This document shows, one piece after another, positions 1 to 10,951 of a DNA stretch of 64,000 bases. The stretch covers positions 1,488,001 to 1,552,000 of the forward strand of contig NZ_JACHND010000001.1 in assembly GCF_014205275.1 (NCBI RefSeq), read 5' to 3'. Origin of the DNA: Sphaerisporangium siamense. GTDB lineage: Bacteria; Actinomycetota; Actinomycetes; Streptosporangiales; Streptosporangiaceae. Both the position numbers and the translations under genes were made by a program. Within the stretch, counting starts at the first letter, position 1; the number at the start of each line of letters is the position of its first letter. The notes beneath the pieces were generated by a model. That model was not told where the DNA came from. It did not search any database and saw only the letters and a list, made by a program, of their open reading frames with translations.

Positions 1-19
1 GCTGCGCGAGGAGCTCTGA
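1..19 (+). CDS. C-terminal end of an upstream gene (partial)
   Basis: The first bases read Leu-Arg-Glu-Glu-Leu followed by TGA on the plus strand, which could be the last codons of a gene entering from the left. It would converge with the DUF1232 gene at 30. Too little is present to identify it, and the reading frame could be coincidental. Confidence 0.25.
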
Positions 20-29
20 CCCCCGCGCC

Positions 30-392
30 TCAGACGACCTCGCCGACGACCTTCCTGCGCTCCCAGTCGAGGTAGCGGCCGCTCTCGCCGAGCAGGGACG
101 TCATCAGCCACAGGAACACGCCGAAGTCGTCGGCCACGCCGATCAGCGCGAGGAAGTCGGGGATGACGTCCACCGGCGAGATGATGTAGAGGATGCCGAG
201 CCCCATCAGGGCCAGCTTGCCCTTGCCGAGAGCGCGGTAGTCGCCGCGCATCGTGCCGGAGATCATTCTCGGCAGGGCCTTCAGCCGGGTGCCGAGGCCG
301 TGGGACCCCGGCCGGGAGACCTCCTGGTAGGCGCGATAGGCCGCCGCCGCGCGCCCGGCCCTGCTCACGGAACCCCCGCGACCCTTGACCAT
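30..392 (-). CDS. YkvA/DUF1232-family small membrane protein
   Basis: A 120-residue protein. The hallmark of the DUF1232 (YkvA-like) family is visible at residues 66-100: a hydrophobic stretch containing SPVDVIPDFLALIGVADD. Function of the family is not established. The N-terminal 60 residues are basic and probably cytoplasmic. The ATG at 392 is preceded by GGAGGGGAG at good spacing. The open frame continues far upstream without a plausible start, so only this part is called. It points toward the left edge, with a TetR gene behind it on the same strand about 150 bp away. Confidence 0.8.
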   Translation of the reverse strand: MVKGRGGSVSRAGRAAAAYRAYQEVSRPGSHGLGTRLKALPRMISGTMRGDYRALGKGKLALMGLGILYIISPVDVIPDFLALIGVADDFGVFLWLMTSLLGESGRYLDWERRKVVGEVV

Positions 393-541
393 GCCGGCTC
401 CCCTCCGTTCGTGCCGCACGCGCACCGTCGGATACGTCCACCGCCGACTACCCCCGCGCGTACTCCGATAACGCGTGCCCCCTTCGCCCGGTTCCTCCGG
501 GGTGTCCGGATACGGCACTGTCACCGCCCCGGCAGGGGCCG

Positions 542-1216
542 TCAGGAGCGCAGCTCGCGCATCGCCATGAGGAAGTCCTTGGTCACGCCGCGCAGCCCGG
601 GCAGGTGCGACAGCCCCACCAGCCGGTCGATGAGCGGGACCATCACCTCGATCAGCCGGTACGTGCGCGCGCATCCGGGCGAGGTGTCGTGCACCCAGTA
701 CAGGACCATGCCCATCGACGCCAGCCACAGCAGCTCGGGCAGCTCCTCGCGCAGCTCGGCGTCGACGCGGGCGTCCGACCCCTCGACGACCCGGTGGTAG
801 ACCGCGATCGCCGCCTCGCGCGCGGGGGTGGACTCCCCGCTGAACGGGCTGAGCGGATTGCTCGGCTCGGAGGCGTGTTTGAAGAACTTGACGGCGAAGT
901 CGTGGTACGGCTCGGACACCCGCACCCAGGCGCGCAGCACGCCGCTCAGCCGCGCGGCGAACTTGCGCTCCGAGGCCAGCAGATCGCGGCACGCGGCCTC
1001 GTGCTCGGACTGCGCGCGATCGTAGTAGGCCTGGACGAGCTGTTCCTTGGACGAGAAGTAGTAATAGGCGTTCCCCACGGAGACGCCCGCCTCGGCCGCG
1101 ATGGCCCGCATCGTCGTCGCCTCGTATCCCCGCTCCCTGAAGAGGCGCAGGGCCGTCTCGACGATGAGATCCCGGGTCTTCTCTCCTCCGCGCGCTCTGG
1201 GCGTCGATTCGGCCAC
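542..1216 (-). CDS. TetR/AcrR family transcriptional regulator
   Basis: A 224-residue one-component repressor. The N-terminal helix-turn-helix is clear (residues about 15-60, with GYEATTMRAIAAEAGVSVG followed by NAYYYFSSKEQL, the typical TetR recognition helix and YYYF motif). The C-terminal ligand-binding half is long and helical, and its ligand cannot be read from sequence. The GTG at 1216 places the HTH at the usual distance from the N-terminus; another in-frame GTG lies at 1252. It is divergent from the secreted peptidase-like gene at 1372, so that gene or the TetR gene itself is the likely target. No convincing operator palindrome was seen in the gap. Confidence 0.85.
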   Translation of the reverse strand: MAESTPRARGGEKTRDLIVETALRLFRERGYEATTMRAIAAEAGVSVGNAYYYFSSKEQLVQAYYDRAQSEHEAACRDLLASERKFAARLSGVLRAWVRVSEPYHDFAVKFFKHASEPSNPLSPFSGESTPAREAAIAVYHRVVEGSDARVDAELREELPELLWLASMGMVLYWVHDTSPGCARTYRLIEVMVPLIDRLVGLSHLPGLRGVTKDFLMAMRELRS

Positions 1217-1371
1217 GGGGCCACTGTACGGCCCGCAGCCCGTCAAGGTCACAGACGGCCAGCTTGTCCGCCATTTTCGCGCAAAAACACGCAGAGTAGT
1301 GGAGTCAGCACTTTCCCTGAATGGGATAGATCCTCGTGTGGCGGAGGGGCGCCCTGCGACAGAGGACGAAT

Positions 1372-2115
1372 ATGGGTTTGCATCCCGGTGGACGCGGGCC
1401 CGCGTGGCTCGGTGCCTGCGCGTTGCTCGCCGTGCAGATCACAGTGACGGGGCTGGCCTCCGCGCGGCCCGCCTCCGCTTCCGCCCCACGGCGGCCGGCC
1501 GCCGCGCACGAGGCCGGCGACGCCGCCCGGCACCGGCCCGACGCGACGTCACCGGCCGCGCGCCACACCGCGCGCGTCCGCACCTTGAACAACGCGCTGC
1601 CCGCAACGCGCTACGCGACCAACGCCCCGCGGCTGAGCCGGGCCGCGGCGGCCGCCCAGGCGCGCACGGGCGTGCTCGGCGCCGCCCTGTGGAGGCAACA
1701 CAGGCTCTACCACGCCCTGCGCCTGGGGCACGCCCAGGCCGCGCGGCGGCTCCGCCACGCGGGGCTCAGGTGGCGGTCGTCCGGGCACTGCGCGAGCCGC
1801 CACCGGCGCTCGTGCACCTCGCTGGACACCGTGCGGCTCGGCACCCTGTGGGGGGTGGTCGACCTGAAGCGCCGCAGCGGCTGCCCGATCGTCGTGACCG
1901 GAGGCACCGAGATCGGCCACGCGCACGGGCCCCGCAGCCACGGCCAGGGCTACAAGCTGGACATCGAACACAACAAGTGCGTCGACCGGTACATCCGCAC
2001 GAAGCAGCGGGGCGAGGTGCGCGGCGACGGCGCGGGAACCTACAGCGAACGCCGCCCGCAGGGGCGCACGATGTACGCCAACGAGCCGAGCCACTGGGAC
2101 ATCACGTTCCTCTGA
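1372..2115 (+). CDS. Secreted M15-like (D,D-peptidase fold) protein
   Basis: A 247-residue exported protein. Residues 1-36 look like a signal peptide (hydrophobic core ending near an Ala-X-Ala site). Residues 40-135 are Ala/Arg/His-rich and probably a linker. The C-terminal domain (about 138-247) has Cys pairs and the motif VTGGTEIGHAHG..SHGQGYKLDI: H190 and D197 fit the HxxGxxxD zinc motif of the M15 peptidase clan, and NEPSHWDI (H241) fits the third zinc ligand. This suggests a zinc-dependent peptidoglycan peptidase; substrate unproven. The ATG follows AGAGGACGAAT. It is divergent from the TetR gene and convergent with asd, from which a hairpin terminator separates it. Confidence 0.7.
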   Translation: MGLHPGGRGPAWLGACALLAVQITVTGLASARPASASAPRRPAAAHEAGDAARHRPDATSPAARHTARVRTLNNALPATRYATNAPRLSRAAAAAQARTGVLGAALWRQHRLYHALRLGHAQAARRLRHAGLRWRSSGHCASRHRRSCTSLDTVRLGTLWGVVDLKRRSGCPIVVTGGTEIGHAHGPRSHGQGYKLDIEHNKCVDRYIRTKQRGEVRGDGAGTYSERRPQGRTMYANEPSHWDITFL

Positions 2116-2133
2116 CACCCTCGCCGGCGCGTG

Positions 2134-2161
2134 GGTGGGAGCCCCCGGGGGGACTCCCACC
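2134..2161. terminator. Bidirectional hairpin terminator
   Basis: Arms GGTGGGAG and CTCCCACC flank a C-run/G-run core, giving a long GC stem between the convergent peptidase-like gene and asd. No T-tract follows, as is common in actinobacteria. Confidence 0.65.
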
Positions 2162-2170
2162 GCGGCGGGC

Positions 2171-4551
<2,381 letters not shown>

Positions 4552-4630
4552 GGGATGTCTCCCAAAGGTTCGGTCTGCGGAGCTCACAGTCTACTTGGGC
4601 GCTCTGCGGAGCCGACTGAATTACCCACTA

Positions 4631-4639
4631 TGTGGACAA
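4631..4639. promoter_or_regulatory. DnaA-box-like sequence upstream of lysC
   Basis: TGTGGACAA is a perfect reverse complement of the actinobacterial DnaA box TTGTCCACA. It lies in the 143-bp gap upstream of lysC. A single 9-mer can occur by chance. Confidence 0.35.
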
Positions 4640-4694
4640 CCGGGCACTTCACGCCGTCCGTACGGCCGCTCCTCCGCGCGGACCGCCCCGAGGA

Positions 4695-5225
4695 TCAGGC
4701 GATCGTCGACTCCTCCACCACGTCCAGCCGCGTGTGCGCGACGAGCGCCTGCAGGGCGCGCAGCGCCGCGCCGGCGTGGTTGCCCCAGGTGTTGAAGTAG
4801 GAGTACTGCCACCACCACAGGGCCTCCAGCGGGCGGCCGGCCCGGTAGTGGCCGAGGCCGTGGACCAGGTCGGCGGCGACCGCGGTGAGGTCGTCCGACA
4901 GGCGGTAGTGCGTGACCCCGGTGTCCTTGTACGGGTCGAAGACCTCGACGTAGTCGTCCACGGGGCCGAGGCGTGTGGCGAGCGCCGTGCGCATGCCGTC
5001 CAGGTCGGGGTCGGGACCGGTCGCGGGCTCGACGTTGCCCTGCAGGATCACGTCCTGGACGGCCCCGAGCTGGGCGCCGGCCAGGCTGACCTGCGACACC
5101 TCGACCAGCAGCATCGCGAGTATGGCGTCACCCCCCTCACCGCCGGCGAGCCTCGTCAGCCCGTCGAGGTAGTTCTGCGTGTGCGCCGCGACGCTGTCGG
5201 CCAGAGCATTCCACTCGTCAAACAT
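4695..5225 (-). CDS. DUF5063 domain protein
   Basis: A 176-residue soluble acidic protein of the actinobacterial DUF5063 family, whose usual genomic place is directly downstream of recR, as here. Recognisable segments are [18 protein letters not shown] and the Trp/Tyr-rich [19 protein letters not shown]. No catalytic motif or membrane segment is visible and the function is unknown. Its start overlaps the 3' end of recR by 8 bases, so translation is probably coupled, and a link to recombination or replication repair is only an inference from position. Confidence 0.8.
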   Translation of the reverse strand: MFDEWNALADSVAAHTQNYLDGLTRLAGGEGGDAILAMLLVEVSQVSLAGAQLGAVQDVILQGNVEPATGPDPDLDGMRTALATRLGPVDDYVEVFDPYKDTGVTHYRLSDDLTAVAADLVHGLGHYRAGRPLEALWWWQYSYFNTWGNHAGAALRALQALVAHTRLDVVEESTIA

Positions 5226-5817
5226 CCAGCAACCTCCGTCCTTCGAAAGCGCGGCCCAAAGTGACCTCGTCGGCGTACTCGAGGTCTCCGCCCACCGGCA
5301 GTCCGCTGGCCAATCGTGTGACTTTCAAACCCATGGGTTTGACCAGACGGGCGAGATAGGTCGCCGTGGCCTCCCCTTCGAGGTTCGGGTCGGTCGCCAG
5401 GATCAGCTCGGTGACCTGCCCGTCCGCCAGCCGCGTCATCAGCTCGCGGATCCGCAGGTCGTCGGGGCCCACCCCCTCGATCGGGCTGATCGCCCCGCCG
5501 AGAACGTGGTAGCGCCCGCGGAACTCGCGGGTCTTCTCGATGGCCACGACGTCCTTCGGCTCCTCCACCACGCAGATGACGTGCGGGTCGCGCCGGGCGT
5601 CCCGGCAGATCCGGCACTCCTCCTCGGACGCGACGTTGCCGCAGACCCGGCAGAAGCGAACCTTCTCCTTGACCTCCAGCAGCGCGTGCGCCAGGCGTTT
5701 GACGTCGACCGGGTCCGCGGCCAGCAAGTGGAAGGCGATCCGCTGCGCGCTTTTCGGACCGACGCCGGGCAGCAGGCCGAGCTCGTCGATCAGGTTCTGG
5801 ACGACCCCCTCGTACAT
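5218..5817 (-). CDS. recR: Recombination mediator protein RecR
   Basis: 199 residues, the usual length. RecR acts with RecO (and RecF) to load RecA on SSB-coated DNA during gap repair. Visible are the helix-hairpin-helix start ([20 protein letters not shown]), the four-cysteine zinc finger ([16 protein letters not shown]) and the Toprim domain (VVEEPKDV then [12 protein letters not shown]). It follows ybaB by 5 bases and overlaps the DUF5063 gene, forming a tight ybaB-recR-DUF5063 operon as in many actinobacteria. Confidence 0.97.
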   Translation of the reverse strand: MYEGVVQNLIDELGLLPGVGPKSAQRIAFHLLAADPVDVKRLAHALLEVKEKVRFCRVCGNVASEEECRICRDARRDPHVICVVEEPKDVVAIEKTREFRGRYHVLGGAISPIEGVGPDDLRIRELMTRLADGQVTELILATDPNLEGEATATYLARLVKPMGLKVTRLASGLPVGGDLEYADEVTLGRAFEGRRLLDV

Positions 5818-5822
5818 GACGG

Positions 5823-6170
5823 TCAGAACCCTGGCAGTTGGAATCCGCCCCCGCCGAGCCCCTGCGCCAGCGGGCCCAGCTTCTCCTGCTGGAGCTCGCT
5901 GGCCGCGCGGACGGCGTCGCGCACCGCGGCGATCACCAGGTCGGCGATCGTGTCGGCCGTGTCCTGCGGGTCGCCGGCGTCGACGGCCTTGGGACTGATC
6001 TTCAGCTCCAGCAGCTCGCCGCTGCCGTTGACGGTCGCGACGACGAGGCCGCCTCCTGCGGACCCCTCGATCTGCGCGTCGCTGAGCTCCTGCTGGGCCG
6101 TCGCGAGCTGCTGCTGCATGAGCTGCGCCTGCTCCAGCAACTGCTGCAGATTGACATCCCCTGGATTCAC
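5823..6170 (-). CDS. YbaB/EbfC family nucleoid-associated protein
   Basis: 115 residues. YbaB/EbfC proteins are small dimeric DNA-binding proteins coded next to recR and dnaX. The typical N-terminal coiled region ([22 protein letters not shown]) is followed by a beta-sheet core ([20 protein letters not shown]). The C-terminus is Gly-rich. GTG at 6170 has GAGGAG 9 bases upstream. A -10-like TAGGCT (minus strand, 6206-6211) lies 35 bases upstream of the start and may be its promoter. Confidence 0.93.
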   Translation of the reverse strand: MNPGDVNLQQLLEQAQLMQQQLATAQQELSDAQIEGSAGGGLVVATVNGSGELLELKISPKAVDAGDPQDTADTIADLVIAAVRDAVRAASELQQEKLGPLAQGLGGGGFQLPGF

Positions 6171-6602
6171 GATCGTGCGCTCCTCATGGCTTCGCGTGTG
6201 GCACGAGCCTACGGGGTTTGCCACGCATGTTGCACTGGCGCACGGTGGTGTTCGGACCGCCGCCCCCGCGGGGCGCGCCGCGCCCGCGCCGCCCGCCGCA
6301 GGTCGGGGCCGGGGACATCGCGGTGGCGGCGGGGCCGGGTGTGCCTGTGGGGACGCCGTTCCCGGCGCGGCGCGGCGGACGGGCCACGCGCCGGGGAGGG
6401 CTCCCCGGCCCCGGATCGGCCGAGGGGCGCCGCGGGACGCGCGGACACCGCCGATTCCGTCCGAGTCACGACCATCCCCGGACAGGGTCAACGCCGGCTC
6501 TCTCCGGACGGCGGGACCTTCCGCTTCCGTCCAGGCGCGTGCCAACGGCGCGCCGGATCGGGTCAGGAATCGCCAGCTCCGGACAAGGAATCGGCTAGGG
6601 CG
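6171..6602. other. 432-bp gap between ybaB and dnaX
   Basis: No gene is supported here; open frames exist on both strands but lack family signals and starts. It holds the candidate ybaB promoter (6206-6211) and, nearer dnaX, a set of related short motifs: GCCGATTCCGTCCG at 6450 and the inverted, slightly bulged CGGACAAGGAATCGGC at 6580-6595, about 120 bases apart, with further TCCGGAC and GGAATCG copies between. They might form a long stem in the dnaX 3' region or be chance in GC-rich DNA. Confidence 0.4.
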
Positions 6603-8768
6603 CTAGCTGTGGTCGATCTCTCCGATGATCTGGCCGCCCAGTTCCCGCTGGACCAGGGCCATGCCGGTCAGCGCGTCGGCGTCGGCGTCCGCGTCGTTGT
6701 CCGGGTCGACCTCATCGGCCTCCACGGCCCCGGTACGGCCGGGCACCGCGTCCGGCCAGCCGGTCGCGCCCGCCTGCCGGGGACCGGCCTGGGCCGCCGC
6801 GTTCGCCGCCGAGCGCGCCGCCGCGAGCCCGCCGCGCGCCGGGCCGCGCCCGCCGCCGGGAGGGCCGCCGACGTCGTCCGGAGGCGGGGCGTCCGGCCAG
6901 GGGTCGTCGTCGGCCTGCGACGACGGGGCCTGGGGCCGTCCCGCGGCCGGCTGCCGCCGCGCGGGCGGAGACGCCTGCGCGGACGGGGCCGCCTGGGGAG
7001 ACGGGGACGCCTGCGGGGCCGGGGCAGGGGCGGCGTTCTCCGGCCGGGACGGCGCCGGGCGGGCCGCGGGCGGAGCCTGCCGCGCCGGCGCGGCGCCGGC
7101 GGACGGCCCCGAGGACCCGGCGACGACGGCCTCGACCTTCCACGTGCCGCCCATGACCTCGGCGATCGCCGCCGCCACCACCGTGTCCTTGGTGCCGTTG
7201 ACGAAATAGCGCATGGCGCCGACCTGGCTGTAGCCCAAGGTGACGATGTTCCCCTCGACGCCGATGACCTCGGCGTGCGTGCTCACGTTCGCCCAGACCG
7301 CCGGGGAGCGCCGCCTGAGCACGTCGAGAACCTGCGGCCAGGTGTGCTGCAGGGCGCCGCCCTGCGGAGCCACCCGGGGAGCGGGCGCGGGGTCTGAGGC
7401 GGGCTCCGGACGGCGTGGCTGCCCGCCCGACCCCGGCTTCGCCGCGGCGGGCCAGTCGTCGGCCGCGGGACGCGCGGCGGGCGGGCGCGGCTCGGCCCGT
7501 TCCGCCTCCTCCGCACGCGGGGCCGCCGGGGCGGGCTCCGGCCGTGCCGCGGGCCGCGGGGCGGGGGAAGGCTCGGCGGGCGCCGCGACGGCGGCCGGCG
7601 CCGCGGCCACGACCCCGCCGCGCTCCAGGCGCTCCAGGCGGGCCATCATCGCCGCCTCGCCCCCCTCGGCGCCGGGGAGCAGCACGCGGGCGCACATGAG
7701 TTCCAGGAGCAGCCTGGGGGACGTCGCGCCGCGCATCTCGGTCAGCCCGGCGTTGAACACCTCGGCCGCCCGGGTCAGCTCGGCGGGCCCCATCGAGGCC
7801 GCCTGCGCGGCGAGCCGCTCCAGCTCGTCGGCCGGATGGTCGAGCAGGCCGCTGGACGTCGCCTCGGGGACGTTGGCGATCACCACCAGGTCGCGGAAGC
7901 GCTCAAGGAGGTCGGCGGCGAACCGGCGCGGATCGTGTCCCCCCTCGATGATCCGGTTGACCGCCGCGAAGACCTTGGCCCCGTCGCGCCGCGCGAACGC
8001 GGTGACGATCTCGTCCAGCAGGTCGGCGTCGGTGTACCCCAGGAGCGAGACGGCGCGGGCGTAGGTGATCCCGGCGTCGTCCGCGCCCGCGAGGAGCTGG
8101 TCGAGGATCGACAGCGAGTCACGGGCCGACCCGGCGCCCGCGCGCACGACCAGCGGCAGCGCGGCGGGCTCGTACGGCACGGACTCCGAGCCGAGGATCT
8201 CCTCCATGAGCTGGCGCAGCGTCGCCGGCGGCATGAGCCGGAAGGGATAGTGGTGGGTTCGCGACTTGATGGTGCCGATGACCTTCTCGGGCTCGGTGGT
8301 CGCGAAGACGAACTTCAGGTGCGGCGGAGGCTCCTCGACGAGCTTGAGCAGCGCGTTGAAACCCTCGCGGGTCACCATGTGCGCCTCGTCGATGATGTAG
8401 ATCTTGAAACGCGCGGCGACCGGCGCGAAGAACGCGCGCTCGCGCAGGTCGCGGGCGTCGTCCACGCCACCGTGCGAGGCGGCGTCGATCTCGATGACGT
8501 CCAGGTGGCCCGGCCCGGTGGGCGCGAGCGCCACGCAGGACTCGCAGACGCCACAAGGGTCGGGCGTGGGGCCCTTCTCGCAGTTCAGCGAGCGGGCGAG
8601 AATGCGCGCGCTGGAGGTCTTGCCGCAGCCACGCGGGCCGCTGAACAGGTAGGCGTGGTTGATGCGCCCGGTGCGCAGCGCCTGCCGGAGCGGCTCGGTG
8701 ACGTGTTCCTGACCCTTGACCTCGGCGAACGTCCCAGGCCGATATTTGCGGTAGAGAGCGAGACTCAT
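6603..8768 (-). CDS. dnaX: DNA polymerase III subunits gamma/tau
   Basis: 721 residues; clamp-loader ATPase that places the beta clamp on primed DNA and tethers the replicase. N-terminal AAA+ module: Walker A GPRGCGKTS (44-52), zinc-binding Cys63, Cys72, Cys75 and Cys78, Walker B IIDEAH (125-130). From about residue 400 a Pro/Ala-rich linker interrupts domain III and the C-terminal region. No A-rich slippery sequence like that used for gamma in E. coli was seen, so probably only the long form is made. ATG at 8768 follows GAGGAG. The SRP RNA gene lies just upstream on the same strand. Confidence 0.96.
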   Translation of the reverse strand: MSLALYRKYRPGTFAEVKGQEHVTEPLRQALRTGRINHAYLFSGPRGCGKTSSARILARSLNCEKGPTPDPCGVCESCVALAPTGPGHLDVIEIDAASHGGVDDARDLRERAFFAPVAARFKIYIIDEAHMVTREGFNALLKLVEEPPPHLKFVFATTEPEKVIGTIKSRTHHYPFRLMPPATLRQLMEEILGSESVPYEPAALPLVVRAGAGSARDSLSILDQLLAGADDAGITYARAVSLLGYTDADLLDEIVTAFARRDGAKVFAAVNRIIEGGHDPRRFAADLLERFRDLVVIANVPEATSSGLLDHPADELERLAAQAASMGPAELTRAAEVFNAGLTEMRGATSPRLLLELMCARVLLPGAEGGEAAMMARLERLERGGVVAAAPAAVAAPAEPSPAPRPAARPEPAPAAPRAEEAERAEPRPPAARPAADDWPAAAKPGSGGQPRRPEPASDPAPAPRVAPQGGALQHTWPQVLDVLRRRSPAVWANVSTHAEVIGVEGNIVTLGYSQVGAMRYFVNGTKDTVVAAAIAEVMGGTWKVEAVVAGSSGPSAGAAPARQAPPAARPAPSRPENAAPAPAPQASPSPQAAPSAQASPPARRQPAAGRPQAPSSQADDDPWPDAPPPDDVGGPPGGGRGPARGGLAAARSAANAAAQAGPRQAGATGWPDAVPGRTGAVEADEVDPDNDADADADALTGMALVQRELGGQIIGEIDHS

Positions 8769-8870
8769 GCCGTCTCCTCGCCTAGGGGGTCGGAGTGCGA
8801 AGCGCCGGCGGCCCACAGGCGTCACGCGCGGCGATCGGATCGCCCGCCTGACGACGGTGGCCCCAGCGAA

Positions 8871-8962
8871 GAGACCCCTCGCACACCCGCCAGAGCCCGC
8901 TTATCCTTGCTGCCTTCCGGCCCTGGGGAGGTTCACAGGATGACGCCGCGCGAGGGGTCCGG
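8871..8962 (-). ncRNA. ffs: Signal recognition particle RNA (4.5S-type, small bacterial)
   Basis: On the minus strand the ends pair (GACCCCTCGC with GCGAGGGGTC) and the apical domain carries the conserved core CAGGGCCGGAAGGCAGCAAG, with the tetraloop and symmetric internal loop bound by Ffh. About 90 nt, the short 4.5S-like form without an Alu domain. The location between dnaX and a tRNA-Ser gene is common in actinobacteria. Exact ends are estimated from pairing. Confidence 0.9.
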
Positions 8963-9095
8963 TGACAGTCTAGCCGCGCCCGGCAGTGCTCGTGGCCCCA
9001 GAACACCGATCGAGCGTCCTCCCGGCACACCGAGACCGTTTCGTGGCCGTCCACCGTGGTCCACGCCCCCGCCGGAGTCCGGTAAGCTTCTCGAC

Positions 9096-9181
9096 GGAGG
9101 ATTCGCCTAGTTGGCCTAGGGCGCACGCTTGGAAAGCGTGTTGGGGGCAACCCCTCAGGAGTTCGAATCTCCTATCCTCCG
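9096..9181 (+). tRNA. tRNA-Ser (anticodon GGA)
   Basis: Acceptor arms GGAGGAT/ATCCTCC, discriminator G, long class II variable arm (TTGGGGGCAACCCCTC region), T-arm with GTTCGAATC, anticodon loop TTGGAAA giving GGA, which reads UCC/UCU. CCA is not encoded. A strong hairpin follows 22 bases later. Confidence 0.95.
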
Positions 9182-9202
9182 CGCTTGGTTGAGCAGCAGA
9201 AA

Positions 9203-9240
9203 CACGAAGGCCCCGGACCGATCCAGCCGGGGCCTTCGTG
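9203..9240. terminator. Perfect 14-bp inverted repeat after tRNA-Ser
   Basis: CACGAAGGCCCCGG and CCGGGGCCTTCGTG, 10 bases apart, perfect palindromic arms. It sits between the tRNA gene (plus) and the end of the XRE gene (minus), so it can terminate both. Confidence 0.75.
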
Positions 9241-9257
9241 CTGTCCGGGGGCGGGCG

Positions 9258-10163
9258 TCAGAGGTCGTCGATGATGGACTTGATCAGGGTGGGGGTTTCG
9301 CCGATGGGGGCGGCCTGCACGGTGAGTTCGTTCATGATGGCGGTGTAGTCGTCGACGTCGGCCCGTTTGTCGAGGTACAGGGCGCTGGCGAGCTGTTCCA
9401 GGTAGACCACGTCCGAGATCGCGGCCTCGGCGAAGCGCAGGATGGTGATCGGGCCGCCGGCCGCGGCGTGCCCGCCGGCCGCGAAGGGCAGCACCTGCAG
9501 CGAGATGTTGGGCGCCGCGGCGGCCGTGATGAGGTGCTCCAGCTGGGCGCGCTGCACGCCGGGGCCGCCGAGCGGGCGGCGCAGCGCCGCCTCGTCCACG
9601 ATCGCCCACAGCCGTAGCCCGTCGGCGCGCAGCAGCCTGTGCTGGCGCCTCATGCGCAGGCCGACCCGGCGGTCGATGTCGTCCGGGGGCTCGGCGCCGT
9701 GGACCAGGCGGATGACGGCGCGCGCGTAGTCAGGGGTCTGCAGCAGGCCGGGGATGAACTGCACCTCGTAGGCGCGGATGACGGAGGCGGCCTCCTCCAG
9801 CCCGACGTAGGGCTCGAACCAGCCGGGCAACAGGCCGGCGAACTCGTGCCACCATCCCGGGAGGCCCGCCTGGCGGGCCATGGCCGTCAGGGCCTCGCGT
9901 TCCCGTTCGTCGGTGATGCCGTAGAGCGTGAGCAGGTCGGCCAGATCCCGTGTCTTGATGGGGCTCCGGCCGAGTTCTAATCGGCTGATCTTGGATTCGC
10001 TGCCCCGGATCGCGTAGCCGGCCTCGTCGCGGGTGATGCCCCTGGCCTCGCGGAGCCGCCGCAGATGGTGGCCGAGCGCCATGCGCAGGACCGTCGGCCC
10101 GCCGCGGGGCCAGGTCGGCGCCGTCCCGGCCTGCTTCCCGCTGACGGCGTGCTCGCTGACCAT
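9258..10163 (-). CDS. XRE regulator of the Scr1/DUF5753 type
   Basis: 301 residues. Helix-turn-helix at about 28-85 (LRRLREARGITRDEAGYAI then SKISRLELGR), then the DUF5753 domain (AYEVQFIPGLLQTPDYARAV, EAALRRP, LQVLPFAAGGHAAAGG, DVVYLEQLASALYLD). Hundreds of such genes occur in streptosporangial and streptomycete genomes, normally beside a small DUF397 gene in a toxin-antitoxin-like or developmental pair. No DUF397 gene is visible next to this one, so it is an orphan. ATG at 10163 has AGGGAG upstream. A palindrome-rich AT-rich patch lies about 160-190 bp upstream and may be an operator. Confidence 0.88.
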   Translation of the reverse strand: MVSEHAVSGKQAGTAPTWPRGGPTVLRMALGHHLRRLREARGITRDEAGYAIRGSESKISRLELGRSPIKTRDLADLLTLYGITDEREREALTAMARQAGLPGWWHEFAGLLPGWFEPYVGLEEAASVIRAYEVQFIPGLLQTPDYARAVIRLVHGAEPPDDIDRRVGLRMRRQHRLLRADGLRLWAIVDEAALRRPLGGPGVQRAQLEHLITAAAAPNISLQVLPFAAGGHAAAGGPITILRFAEAAISDVVYLEQLASALYLDKRADVDDYTAIMNELTVQAAPIGETPTLIKSIIDDL

Positions 10164-10322
10164 GTGGCGCTCCCTGGACAGGTGATCGGTTCTTCGTGCA
10201 GGCCGGCCGATGCATCCGCCGATGGCCCCGCGTGTCTGCCGCGGACGTGAGCGGCACCTCTCTGGGCACGCCGGTCGTCATTCAGGTACGACATATTACT
10301 CCCAGTCGCGGAGAACGTACAG

Positions 10323-10351
10323 ATGCACGTGCATATGCACGTTCGTATACG
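10323..10351. promoter_or_regulatory. Overlapping palindromes upstream of the XRE gene
   Basis: ATGCACGTGCAT (10323-10334) and the 16-bp perfect palindrome ACGTGCATATGCACGT (10327-10342) overlap, followed by CGTATACG (10344-10351). The patch is AT-rich against its GC-rich surroundings. Candidate operator; the binding protein is unknown. Confidence 0.5.
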
Positions 10352-10353
10352 AT

Positions 10354-10578
10354 TCATGGAGTCCCCGTACGCAGCATGTTCGGCGGCGCCGGACGGATGA
10401 GGGACGGGTAGGGAGGGACACCGTGCCCGCCGCTCCGGTGCGGAGCCGGGACGGGTTGAGGGCACGACGGGGTGACGCCGAGGGCCAGGCCGAACCCGGC
10501 GGCCATGGCGAGGAGCAACCCGGCCGCGTACGGGCCGCGGGAGACGACGTGGGCCCGCAGCCACGCGCCCGTCGGCAT
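10354..10578 (-). CDS. Hypothetical small single-pass membrane protein
   Basis: 74 residues from ATG 10578. One hydrophobic segment (residues 17-35, PYAAGLLLAMAAGFGLALG) is followed by a Pro/His-rich tail. No family recognised. The Shine-Dalgarno is weak, and an upstream TTG at 10635 would extend it. It may be a real gene upstream of the XRE gene or just an open frame in GC-rich DNA. Confidence 0.3.
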   Translation of the reverse strand: MPTGAWLRAHVVSRGPYAAGLLLAMAAGFGLALGVTPSCPQPVPAPHRSGGHGVPPYPSLIRPAPPNMLRTGTP

Positions 10579-10951
10579 GATCGGCAGGCTTCTGACGAAG
10601 TACGCGGGCGGCGGGACGTCGTCGGCAGGACCCAAGGCCGCGCCCTCCCTCCACCGATGATCACTTGCCCGTCACGCTAATCAGCGGGCCGGGCGCGCCC
10701 CGGGAGCCCGCGCGCGGGCGGAGCCGATCCCTGCCGAGCGTTGGCGTGCGGCGGTGACGGTCTTGAACGAACGGAGAACCGGGCGGCCGCCGGACGTGGG
10801 CGCCGCGCGGCTTTCTCCCACCGTTGAGTTCACGTAGAAGTGGCTCTACCTGGCCATTCACCAGCGCCGTGCATGATCGTTTCACTAGAGGGCAGTAGCA
10901 GCCGCAGTTCAGACCGAAGCCGCGCACAAGGACGCAGATAAGGATCGGCCA
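10579..10951. other. 373-bp gap upstream of the zinc peptidase
   Basis: No convincing gene. Contains a small hairpin GTAGA-N6-TCTAC near 10835 and presumably the promoter of the gene at 10952, but no hexamer pair stands out. Confidence 0.3.

Noticed and set aside
30-1274. A 414-codon frame joining the DUF1232 and TetR regions
   Set aside because: The first 290 or so codons are a shadow of the TetR gene; the DUF1232 start at 392 has its own ribosome-binding site.
6603-8768. Programmed frameshift in dnaX making gamma
   Set aside because: No A-rich slippery run or following stem was seen; the Pro/Ala-rich linker is continuous in frame.
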